Shown piece after piece: positions 1 to 5,365 of a stretch of DNA of 6,774 bases. This DNA comes from Prevotella sp. UBA746. Lineage in GTDB: Bacteria > Bacteroidota > Bacteroidia > Bacteroidales > Bacteroidaceae. The stretch covers positions 23,873 to 30,646 of the forward strand of contig DBKQ01000059.1 of the NCBI GenBank assembly GCA_002298545.1. Reading direction: 5' to 3'. Position 1 is the stretch's first letter, and each line of letters begins with the position of its first letter. The notes beneath the pieces are model-generated. The model did not search any database, had not been told where the DNA came from, and saw nothing but the letters and a program-made list of their open reading frames with translations. A program made the position numbers and the translations under genes.

Positions 1-122
1 AAGCGTTCGGGGCACAAGGATATTTCTTCGAGACGCATCCCGATCCGGAGAAGGCTCTCAGCGACGGACCGAACATGCTGTATCTGAAAGATTTAGAAGG
101 TGTAGTGAAGAGCCTGATTTAG
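1..122 (+). CDS. kdsA: 3-deoxy-8-phosphooctulonate synthase (KdsA), 3' end only
   Basis: Only the last 39 codons are present. The reading frame has its first whole codon at position 3 and its stop TAG at 120-122. The peptide contains FFETHPDPEKALSDGPNML followed by L-x-x-LEG. This matches the conserved C-terminal end of KdsA, where HPDP, DGP and the L-x-x-LE tail are typical. KdsA condenses arabinose-5-phosphate with phosphoenolpyruvate in the cytoplasm to give Kdo-8-phosphate for the LPS inner core. The next gene, kdsD, makes its substrate arabinose-5-phosphate, which strongly supports the call despite the short fragment. DAHP synthases are related, but this C-terminal motif fits KdsA better. 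Confidence 0.85.
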   Translation, partial: AFGAQGYFFETHPDPEKALSDGPNMLYLKDLEGVVKSLI

Positions 123-130
123 CTCTGTTT

Positions 131-194
131 TATAAGTCTTATAGGTCCCTATAAGTCCTATAGCTCCTATAGTTCCCAGTTCTCCCAGTCCTCC
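131..194. repeat. Seven degenerate 9-nt tandem repeats between kdsA and kdsD
   Basis: Seven consecutive units can be read: TATAAGTCT, TATAGGTCC, (one extra C), TATAAGTCC, TATAGCTCC, TATAGTTCC, CAGTTCTCC, CAGTCCTCC. The first five share TATA-N-N-TC and the last two decay to CAGTxCTCC. The tract fills most of the 91-nt gap and stops 19 nt before the kdsD ATG. Several units contain the self-complementary hexamer CTATAG. No reading frame or promoter consensus is seen in it. Its role is unknown; it may be slippage-generated spacer or an mRNA-level element between two co-transcribed Kdo genes. Confidence 0.8.
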
Positions 195-213
195 CATCAA
201 AAAACAAAAAACA

Positions 214-1164
214 ATGAACAACTACATATCCACCGCCATAAAATGTATCAAAGACGAGTCGCAGGCTCTTCTTGAACTGATACCGAATATCGATGACGAC
301 TTCAATAAAGCCGTCGACATAATCCTGAAATGCAAAGGCAAACTTATCGTAACAGGTGTTGGCAAGAGCGGACACATCGGAGCCAAGATTGCAGCAACAC
401 TGTCGTCTACCGGAACGCCGAGCTTCTTTATCAATCCGCTTGATGCCTTCCACGGCGACCTGGGCGTGATACAGCAAGATGATGTAATCCTCGCACTGTC
501 AAACTCCGGTCAGACGGATGAGCTGTTGCGCTTTATGCCATATATGATAGAGCATAACATACCGGTAATCGGTATGAGCGGAAACCCTGATTCCCTACTT
601 GCCCAATATGCTTCGGCACATCTCAATTCCGGAGTAAGCCATGAGGCGTGCCCCCTGGGACTTGCCCCAACATCGTCTACCACGGCAGCCCTCGCCCTTG
701 GCGACGCCTTGGCATGCGCCTTGATGGTGGCAAGGAATTTCAAGGCAACAGACTTCGCACAGTTCCACCCTGGCGGCACCCTTGGCAAGCGACTGCTGAC
801 GAAGGCGCGCGATGTTATGCGCACCGAAGACTTGCCGGTTCTCGCTCCTGAGGTGAAGCTCGGAGAGGCGGTAATCCACGTTAGCAACGGACGACTCGGC
901 CTCTGTGTGGCAACAGAAAGCAACAAGGTGGTTGGCTTGATAACGGATGGCGATATCCGCCGCGCGATGCAGAAATCGCAAGACAAGTTCTTCCAGCTCT
1001 CAGTGGCAGACATCATGACGCGCACGCCGAAAATGGTATCGCCCGACACCAAGATAACAGAAATTGAGGATATACTCCACCGCAATAAAATCCACTGCGT
1101 TCTCGTGGTAGACGATGAGAAACACCTGCTCGGAGTTGTCGACTCGTTCCGCACTATGATATAA
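214..1164 (+). CDS. kdsD: D-arabinose-5-phosphate isomerase, KpsF/GutQ family
   Basis: This enzyme interconverts ribulose-5-phosphate and arabinose-5-phosphate in the cytoplasm, the first step of Kdo synthesis. The 316-residue protein has the family layout: an N-terminal SIS sugar-isomerase domain (about 30-180) and two CBS domains (about 196-255 and 266-316). The SIS domain shows TGVGKSG (47-53), SNSGQTDE (96-103), HEACPLGLAPTSST (143-156) and FHPGG (184-188). K51, E103, E144 and H185 have the same spacing (52, 41, 41) as the four catalytic residues I recall for E. coli KdsD (K59, E111, E152, H193), so an active isomerase is expected. The ATG at 214 follows an A-rich leader without a Shine-Dalgarno motif, as is usual in Bacteroidetes. 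It lies 91 nt after kdsA, and the two are probably one transcription unit. Paralogues such as GutQ cannot be excluded by sequence, but linkage to kdsA favours KdsD. Confidence 0.95.
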   Translation: MNNYISTAIKCIKDESQALLELIPNIDDDFNKAVDIILKCKGKLIVTGVGKSGHIGAKIAATLSSTGTPSFFINPLDAFHGDLGVIQQDDVILALSNSGQTDELLRFMPYMIEHNIPVIGMSGNPDSLLAQYASAHLNSGVSHEACPLGLAPTSSTTAALALGDALACALMVARNFKATDFAQFHPGGTLGKRLLTKARDVMRTEDLPVLAPEVKLGEAVIHVSNGRLGLCVATESNKVVGLITDGDIRRAMQKSQDKFFQLSVADIMTRTPKMVSPDTKITEIEDILHRNKIHCVLVVDDEKHLLGVVDSFRTMI

Positions 1165-1202
1165 ATAGGTGGGAAAAGGGTAGTTTTCTCGTAATTATTA
1201 TG

Positions 1203-1210
1203 TACTTTTG
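1203..1210 (+). promoter_or_regulatory. Bacteroidetes -7 promoter element for yicC
   Basis: TACTTTTG matches the Bacteroidetes primary-sigma -7 consensus TAnnTTTG exactly. It ends 29 nt before the yicC ATG, inside the 75-nt kdsD-yicC gap, so the leader would be short. No good TTTG -33 element is seen at the usual distance; the nearest T-run is TTTT at 1184-1187, which is somewhat too close. The match is therefore half of a promoter. It suggests yicC has its own start of transcription separate from the Kdo genes. Confidence 0.5.
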
Positions 1211-1239
1211 CAGTTGGAATATAAAATAAGACAAGATAA

Positions 1240-2115
1240 ATGATACAGTCAATGACAGGCTACGGTAAAGCCGTAGTGGAATTCGGAGAGAAAAAAATAA
1301 ATGTAGAGGTGAAGTCGCTAAACAGCAAGACTCTCGATCTCTCCACACGCATCGCCCCTATCTACAGGGAGAAGGAAATGCAGATCCGTCAGATGGTGGC
1401 ACAGGCTCTGACCCGCGGAAAGGTGGACTTCAGCATTTGGATTGAGAAGGACACCGTGGTTGACGCCACACCGGTAAATGCTGCCCTCGTGGCAAACTAC
1501 TACAGTCAGCTGAAGGCTATCGCCGAGAAAAACAATATCCCGGAGCCACAGGACTGGTTTAATACCCTGATGCGCATGCCGGATGTGCTGACAAAGACGG
1601 AAACGGAAACCCTTACCGACGAGGAGTGGGCTGCCGCAACAGAGGCTATCAATACGGCTCTCGCCAATCTTAATGCTTTCCGCCTTCAGGAGGGAGCAGC
1701 ACTACAGAAGAAGTTTAACGAGAAGATTGACAATATCACGGCTCTGCTGGCAAGCATCGAACCGTATGAGAAATCACGCGTGGAGAAGATTCGCCAACGT
1801 ATCATCGACGGACTGAAGAGTATTCCGGAAGTGGAATACGACAAGAACCGTCTGGAGCAGGAATTGATATACTATATCGAGAAGCTCGACATCAGCGAGG
1901 AGAAGCAGCGTCTGGCAAACCACTTGAAGTATTTCCGCGAGACGATGGAAGAGACTCAGGGCGTGGGCAAGAAACTTGGCTTCATCGCTCAGGAGATGGG
2001 ACGCGAAATCAACACCACTGGCAGCAAGAGCAACAATGCCGAGATGCAGAATATCGTGGTGAAGATGAAGGACGAGCTGGAGCAGATTAAGGAGCAGGTG
2101 CTTAATGCTCTATAA
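1240..2115 (+). CDS. yicC: YicC family endoribonuclease / RNase-associated protein
   Basis: The 291-residue protein is full length for the family. Its N-terminus MIQSMTGYGKA is the diagnostic YicC start, followed by the conserved VEVKSLNSKTLD (23-34) and a helical middle region. The C-terminal DUF1732 part carries GKKLGFIAQEMGREINTTGSKS, then NAEMQNIVVKMKDELEQIKEQ, the usual end of the family. In E. coli YicC has been linked to RNA turnover, including decay of the small RNA RyhB; its exact role in Bacteroidetes is not established. yicC immediately before gmk is a recurrent arrangement across bacteria, here with a 440-nt repeat-bearing gap between them. The ATG at 1240 gives the family N-terminus precisely, so the start is secure. 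Confidence 0.95.
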   Translation: MIQSMTGYGKAVVEFGEKKINVEVKSLNSKTLDLSTRIAPIYREKEMQIRQMVAQALTRGKVDFSIWIEKDTVVDATPVNAALVANYYSQLKAIAEKNNIPEPQDWFNTLMRMPDVLTKTETETLTDEEWAAATEAINTALANLNAFRLQEGAALQKKFNEKIDNITALLASIEPYEKSRVEKIRQRIIDGLKSIPEVEYDKNRLEQELIYYIEKLDISEEKQRLANHLKYFRETMEETQGVGKKLGFIAQEMGREINTTGSKSNNAEMQNIVVKMKDELEQIKEQVLNAL

Positions 2116-2121
2116 TCTGTA

Positions 2122-2183
2122 TTATTCTTAGTGATGTTGTCTTCCCCTCTCCCGTCTCCCCTTCCAGGGGAGAAGCAGTTACC
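2122..2183 (+). repeat. Left arm of GC-rich inverted repeat
   Basis: The outer 10-mer TTATTCTTAG (2122-2131), a 9-nt spacer and a 43-nt inner block (2141-2183) pair with the right arm. The inner block is C-rich and contains its own hairpin: TCTCCCC (2155-2161), loop TTCCA, GGGGAGA (2167-2173), a perfect 7-bp stem. It starts 7 nt after the yicC stop, so it will be in the yicC mRNA 3' end. There is no U-run after the hairpin, so it is not a classical intrinsic terminator. The inner end of the arm, from 2171 on, is also the beginning of the first tandem unit. Confidence 0.85.
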
Positions 2184-2420
2184 ATTACTTCCTGAAGAAT
2201 AGTTTATGCTTATTTTATGGAGAAGCAGCTACCGTTACTTCCTGAAGAATAGTTAACGCTTATTTTATGGAGAAGCAGCTACCATTACTTCCTGAAGAAT
2301 AGTTAACGCTTATTTTATGGAGAAGCAGTTACCATTACTTCCTGAAGAATAGTTAACGCTTATTTTATGGAGAAGCAGTTACCATTACTCTTAAGAATAT
2401 GGTTAATTCATTTTGTTGAT
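2171..2420. repeat. 50-bp tandem repeat array, about 4.5 copies
   Basis: Units start at 2171, 2221, 2271, 2321 and 2371, each with AGAAGCAG, at an exact 50-nt period. Copies 3 and 4 differ by one base. Copy 2 differs from copy 3 by one base (G for A in ACCRTTACTT). Copy 1 differs from copy 4 by two bases (TTTATG for TTAACG). The fifth copy matches for about 19 nt, then decays but keeps recognisable AAGAATA and GGTTAAT pieces. Because 50 is not a multiple of three, it cannot encode a peptide repeat in one frame. Each unit can form a weak hairpin around CTTCCTGAAG, but the substitutions do not show clear covariation. There are no unique spacers, so this is not a CRISPR array. Confidence 0.95.
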
Positions 2421-2423
2421 AAA

Positions 2424-2483
2424 GGAAACTGCTCCGCCCCCGGAGGGGGAGGCGGGGGAGGGGAAGAAAAAATCTAAGAATAA
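2424..2483 (-). repeat. Right arm of GC-rich inverted repeat
   Basis: Bases 2424-2466 are the reverse complement of 2141-2183 at 36 of 43 positions, and CTAAGAATAA (2474-2483) is the exact reverse complement of 2122-2131. Three of the seven mismatches would be G-U pairs in a + strand RNA, so a transcript could form a long stem around the tandem array. The arm holds a short hairpin (CCCCC, GGA loop, GGGGG at 2437-2449) at the equivalent place to that in the left arm. It also has three runs of four or five G at 2445-2463. Confidence 0.85.
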
Positions 2484-2555
2484 AGTATACTAAAAGATTA
2501 TCATTACAAAAAGTTTAAGGCTCTTTTATATATAGCCTATAAATCAATTATATTG

Positions 2556-3131
2556 ATGAAACAGGGAAAAGTCATTATCTTTTCCGCTCCGAGCGGCAGC
2601 GGAAAGAGTACTATCATAAACTGGCTCATGCAAGAACATAAGGAACTGAACCTGCATTTCAGTATCTCATGCACGAGTCGTAAGCCGAGGGGCACGGAAC
2701 AGAACGGAGTGGAATACTTCTTCGTTACTCCCGAGGAATTCCGCCAGCGTATCGCCAACGACGAGTTTCTGGAATATGAGGAAGTTTATGCCGACCGCTT
2801 CTACGGCACACTGAAGGCTCAGGTAGAGAAACAGCTCTCCGCGGGAGAGAACGTGGTGCTCGACGTTGACGTTAAGGGCGGATGCAACATAAAGAAGATT
2901 TATGCAGACAAGGCTCTCAGTGTTTTCGTGCAGCCGCCGTCAATAGAGGAACTGCGCAACCGCTTGAACGGACGTGGTACGGATGCTCCGGAAGTTATAG
3001 AAGACCGTATCCGCAGAGCTGAATTCGAACTTTCGTTTGCACCGAAGTTCGACCATGTCGTTGTTAACGACAATCTTGAAACAGCAAAGCAGGAGGCTTA
3101 TGAAACGATAAGCCGTTTCCTTGACAAATAA
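2556..3131 (+). CDS. gmk: Guanylate kinase
   Basis: The enzyme phosphorylates GMP (and dGMP) to GDP with ATP in the cytoplasm. The 191-residue protein has the P-loop APSGSGKST (11-19), then the GMP-binding region with S37, TSRKPRGTE (40-48, including R42 and R45) and Y54. LDVDVKG (102-108) follows, and a lid segment with NGRGTDAPEVIEDR (138-151) supplies the arginines of the active site. Length is typical of the family. The ATG at 2556 is preferred over the in-frame TTG one codon upstream (2553), which would add a single residue. The gene sits 9 nt before nadD and is almost certainly co-transcribed with it. Its leader adjoins the repeat element downstream of yicC, so whether yicC transcripts reach gmk depends on that element. 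Confidence 0.96.
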   Translation: MKQGKVIIFSAPSGSGKSTIINWLMQEHKELNLHFSISCTSRKPRGTEQNGVEYFFVTPEEFRQRIANDEFLEYEEVYADRFYGTLKAQVEKQLSAGENVVLDVDVKGGCNIKKIYADKALSVFVQPPSIEELRNRLNGRGTDAPEVIEDRIRRAEFELSFAPKFDHVVVNDNLETAKQEAYETISRFLDK

Positions 3132-3140
3132 TATAATGAT

Positions 3141-3725
3141 ATGAGAATCGGCATTTTCGGCGGGTCGTTTAACCCGGTACACAACGGGCATATAGCGTTG
3201 GCAGGCAAGATAAGGGAGCTTGCCAAACTTGATGAGGTATGGCTCGTTGTGTCTCCACACAATCCGCTGAAAGCTGCCGACAGTCTTATGCCTGATGAAG
3301 ACAGGCTAAACATGGTGCGGCTTGCTGTTGAGGGCATCGACGGACTCGTGGCGAGCGACTATGAGTTCCATCTTCCGCAGCCTTCGTATATGCTACACAC
3401 CTTGCAGTGCCTAAAAAAGGATTATCCGGAGGATTCTTTCTCGCTCGTTATCGGTGCCGACAACTGGGATTGTTTCGACAGGTGGTTTGGTTATAAGGAA
3501 ATAATCTCCGGTTTCCCGATATTTATTTATCCACGTAAAGGGACAAAGATTGATGTTTCTTTACTACCACCTTCGGTAAGGCTCCTTGATACAGGACTTT
3601 ACAATATCAGCAGTACGGAGATACGGCAAAGGTTAATGGGGAATAAATCTATTGACGGACTCGTTCCCCAATGTGTAGCCGACTATCTTTCATCTCATAC
3701 ATCTTTATTGAACAACTTATCCTGA
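3141..3725 (+). CDS. nadD: Nicotinate-nucleotide adenylyltransferase
   Basis: NadD adenylates nicotinate mononucleotide to deamido-NAD in NAD biosynthesis (cytoplasm). The 194-residue protein begins MRIGIFGGSFNPVHNGH, the family signature with the nucleotide-binding HxGH-type motif at its end (GGSFNPVHNGH at 7-17). SPHNPLK (38-44), SYMLHTL (82-88; the family more often has SYTxDTL), IGADNW (104-109), the C-terminal ISSTEIR (156-162) and a VPxxVADYL ending (175-183) all fit. It follows gmk by 9 nt. A second ATG at 3136 is out of frame, so 3141 is the start. The stop at 3723-3725 lies 5 nt before the glycosyltransferase ATG. Confidence 0.96.
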   Translation: MRIGIFGGSFNPVHNGHIALAGKIRELAKLDEVWLVVSPHNPLKAADSLMPDEDRLNMVRLAVEGIDGLVASDYEFHLPQPSYMLHTLQCLKKDYPEDSFSLVIGADNWDCFDRWFGYKEIISGFPIFIYPRKGTKIDVSLLPPSVRLLDTGLYNISSTEIRQRLMGNKSIDGLVPQCVADYLSSHTSLLNNLS

Positions 3726-3730
3726 CGACT

Positions 3731-4912
3731 ATGAACTCATCGCAAAACACTTCCGCAAAATCCATCGAACAACATTTAATTTCCATTATCATCCCCGTTT
3801 ACAACAAAGCTGAATACGTGGAAGACTGCATACAGAGTGTTGTTTCCCAAGATTTCGACAACTTTGAGGTTATTGTCGTGGAAGACGGCAGTACTGACAA
3901 CTCTGCTGAGATTTGCGACCGACTTGCTGACGAATATCCCAATGTTACGGTTCTGCATCCCGAGAACGGAGGTGTTACGGCTGCACGCCGAATAGGACTT
4001 GAGCAGTCGAAGGGGGAGTTTATCACCTTTGTCGATGCCGACGACAAGATGCTTCCCGGTGCGCTACGCCGTTTATACGATGAGATATTGGCTACAGGAG
4101 CCGACGAGGTGGTGGCACGATACATCAACCAGCACGACGAACTGCGCGGACATGAGGGCGGACAATATATGGAACCGGCATGGATGACACGCCAACTGCT
4201 GTCGGCAACGGCAGACTTCTGTGTCTTGTGGGCTGTGCTCTTTCGTCGCGAATTGCTCGAAGGATGCCTCGATACCCCCAGGCTGATTCGTTCCGGCGAG
4301 GATATATTGATGCAGATAGAGTGTCTGCGGAAGGAGCCAAAGGTGTGGTTCTCGGATGAAGTAGTATATATGTACAACGAGGGATTGCCCAACGACCGTC
4401 CCTTGAGTCTCGACGAACAGATGCTTTATGATGAAATACTTTATAAGGTATTCAAGGATGACATAAAAGAATATGCTCCGTATATCGTGCTCCATCAGAC
4501 GAAGATGTATGAGAATTTCCTTTATCATCGTCAGTTTTCCGTATTCAGCAAATATTATCATCTCCTCCGCACGGCAGACAAGAGTCAGCTTAGTCTTGGC
4601 GACCGCATCGCCGTGATGCTCCCGCCATGGCTGGCGTATTATCCTGTGGCGTGGAAGAAAAGAAAGCATATAATGCCGACAACTCCCATTTTGTGTGTAA
4701 TAGCCTTGTTGTTGTGCCTGTCCTCATGCAGTATAATGAAAGAGGCTGCAAAGGAAACTTTGATAGAGTCTGTTGTTGACTCCAAAACCGGTGCACAGGT
4801 ATTCACAAGAGCTAATGATACAGAACCATATTCCGTTAATGTGGGTGGTATAGTTAAAGCCAGGAAGAACTACAAGAATGAAAAAGTAAAGGAACTGATT
4901 GACAAGTATTAA
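3731..4912 (+). CDS. Family 2 glycosyltransferase with C-terminal lipoprotein-like extension
   Basis: The N-terminal part is a GT2 (GT-A fold) glycosyltransferase: ISIIIPVYN (17-25), EDGSTD (51-56), ENGG (78-81), the metal/nucleotide-sugar motif DADD (102-105) and GED (189-191), where the catalytic base usually lies. It probably transfers a sugar during cell-surface polysaccharide or LPS assembly at the inner face of the cytoplasmic membrane; donor and acceptor cannot be told from sequence. The start at 3731 avoids a 55-nt overlap with nadD that an upstream in-frame ATG (3671) would need and puts the first beta strand near residue 17. The 393-residue frame is odd. The GT-like region ends near KKRKH (309-313), and residues 315-393 look like a separate small lipoprotein with a hydrophobic stretch and an LSSC lipobox (C333). 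Either a true fusion or a one-base frameshift is possible. Confidence 0.85.
   Translation: MNSSQNTSAKSIEQHLISIIIPVYNKAEYVEDCIQSVVSQDFDNFEVIVVEDGSTDNSAEICDRLADEYPNVTVLHPENGGVTAARRIGLEQSKGEFITFVDADDKMLPGALRRLYDEILATGADEVVARYINQHDELRGHEGGQYMEPAWMTRQLLSATADFCVLWAVLFRRELLEGCLDTPRLIRSGEDILMQIECLRKEPKVWFSDEVVYMYNEGLPNDRPLSLDEQMLYDEILYKVFKDDIKEYAPYIVLHQTKMYENFLYHRQFSVFSKYYHLLRTADKSQLSLGDRIAVMLPPWLAYYPVAWKKRKHIMPTTPILCVIALLLCLSSCSIMKEAAKETLIESVVDSKTGAQVFTRANDTEPYSVNVGGIVKARKNYKNEKVKELIDKY
4673..4912 (+). CDS. Candidate small lipoprotein (79 aa), in frame with the glycosyltransferase end
   Basis: From the internal ATG at 4673 the peptide starts MPTTPILCVIALLLCLSSC, a hydrophobic core ending in an LSSC lipobox (Cys19 of this reading), followed by a short, polar, lysine-rich mature part ending in KVKELIDKY. 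That is the form of a signal-peptidase II substrate. The own N-terminus lacks basic residues, but KKRKH lies just upstream in the same frame. Removing one A from the AAAA run at 4658-4661 would send the glycosyltransferase to a TAA at 4671-4673, overlapping this ATG as TAATG, a common stop/start coupling. I do not recognise the family. It is 18 nt from the next secreted-protein gene, and base composition becomes AT-richer here, like that gene. It may be produced by internal start, by reinitiation, or only as the tail of the fusion. Confidence 0.45.
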   Translation: MPTTPILCVIALLLCLSSCSIMKEAAKETLIESVVDSKTGAQVFTRANDTEPYSVNVGGIVKARKNYKNEKVKELIDKY

Positions 4913-4930
4913 TTAAAGTCCTATTATAAA

Positions 4931-5356
4931 ATGAAGAAGACATACCTTATAATAATATTAATGTTCTTCATTCTGAGAGTATATTCTCAGAATGTTGTAT
5001 CTTATGCTTATGATTCATCTGGTAACCGCATATCTCGCTCCGTTTCTTCAAACGAAAAGAGATTAAGAAAATCAAGGAAAGGCAAAAACAATACCGGAAA
5101 AACAAAAGAAGCTAAGGCTTTTCCTATAATGTCGTATGACCATTCTACAAATATAATATCTGTAAATTTAGGCGACTCGGATGTAACTGGCACTTTATTG
5201 TTAAATGTTTACACGTTATCCGGTAGTCTGATATACTCTAAGACAAAATCTTCAGATGTGAATACATTTCCCGTGTCTTCAATTCCATCCGGCACTTACA
5301 TCGCCAGTTTAGAAATCGGCGAAAGACAATATACAATGAAGTTTACCAAAGAATAA
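4931..5356 (+). CDS. Small secreted protein with one YD(Rhs)-like motif and T9SS-like C-terminal domain
   Basis: The 141-residue protein has a clear signal peptide (MKKTYLIIILMFFILRVYS, likely cut before Q20). Directly after it comes SYAYDSSGNRISR (24-36), which resembles a single YD/Rhs repeat unit. A strongly basic linker follows (about 43-63). Residues 76-141 resemble the T9SS type A sorting domain: a strand pair LNVYTLSGSLIYS (91-103), then IPSGTYIASLEIGE (118-131) and a terminal basic strand. Such tails send proteins through the type IX system to the outer surface of Bacteroidetes. The match is by pattern only and the domain is somewhat short and divergent. The gene follows the lipoprotein segment by 18 nt and precedes the SpvB-like gene by 9 nt, so it probably belongs to one operon with them. 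Its function is unknown; an accessory to the large Rhs-type protein is an inference from position and the shared YD motif. Confidence 0.75.
   Translation: MKKTYLIIILMFFILRVYSQNVVSYAYDSSGNRISRSVSSNEKRLRKSRKGKNNTGKTKEAKAFPIMSYDHSTNIISVNLGDSDVTGTLLLNVYTLSGSLIYSKTKSSDVNTFPVSSIPSGTYIASLEIGERQYTMKFTKE
4969..4994. repeat. Perfect 10-bp inverted repeat within signal-peptide codons
   Basis: CATTCTGAGA (4969-4978) and TCTCAGAATG (4985-4994) are exact reverse complements separated by the 6-nt loop GTATAT. The structure begins 38 nt after the ATG of the gene at 4931 and covers codons 13-22, the end of the signal peptide. In mRNA it would form a stable hairpin close to the start of the reading frame. No U-run follows, so it is not an intrinsic terminator. 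A role in translation or as a DNA-binding site is possible but unproven. Confidence 0.75.
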
Positions 5357-5365
5357 CCTATTCTC

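Larger units (their letters stand above)
2122..2483. mobile_element. Composite inverted-repeat element with internal tandem array (MITE-like candidate)
   Basis: Nearly all of the 440-nt yicC-gmk gap is one structured, non-coding unit. Two inverted arms (2122-2183 and 2424-2483) enclose five 50-bp repeat units. The outermost 10 nt of the arms (TTATTCTTAG and CTAAGAATAA) are perfect reverse complements. After unpaired spacers of 9 and 7 nt, the inner 43 nt match at 36 of 43 positions. No ORF of note lies within, no transposase is present, and no convincing target-site duplication is seen outside the arms. The layout would fit a non-autonomous inverted-repeat element or a large RNA hairpin; mobility is inference only. 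The remaining gap (2484-2555) is AT-rich and must hold the gmk leader; I see no exact TAnnTTTG in it. Confidence 0.4.

Noticed and set aside
139..477. Antisense reading frames opposite kdsD and other genes
   Set aside because: They lie opposite well-supported genes, show no recognisable motif and have low-complexity or implausible protein content, so they are shadow frames.
2155..2173. Hairpin TCTCCCC / GGGGAGA after yicC as an intrinsic terminator
   Set aside because: The stem is good but no U-run follows, and the sequence is explained as part of the larger inverted arm.
2408..2415. TCATTTTG as a -7 promoter element for gmk
   Set aside because: It differs from TAnnTTTG at the second position, lies about 140 nt from the gmk start inside the repeat element, and has no -33 partner.
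2171..2420. Regular direct repeats that could suggest a CRISPR array
   Set aside because: The repeats abut at a 50-nt period with no unique spacers between them, and there are no cas genes nearby.
2553..2555. TTG as the gmk start
   Set aside because: An ATG is the next codon and yields the usual guanylate kinase N-terminus.
3095..3119. Two overlapping short inverted repeats near the end of gmk (GGCTTAT/ATAAGCC and GAAACG/CGTTTC)
   Set aside because: They are short, lie wholly inside coding sequence and have no U-run. They could be alternative pairings, but chance is adequate.
3671..3730. Upstream in-frame ATG giving the glycosyltransferase 20 more residues
   Set aside because: It would overlap nadD by 55 nt and adds no family-typical sequence. 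The ATG at 3731 sits 5 nt after the nadD stop and places the IPVYN motif normally.
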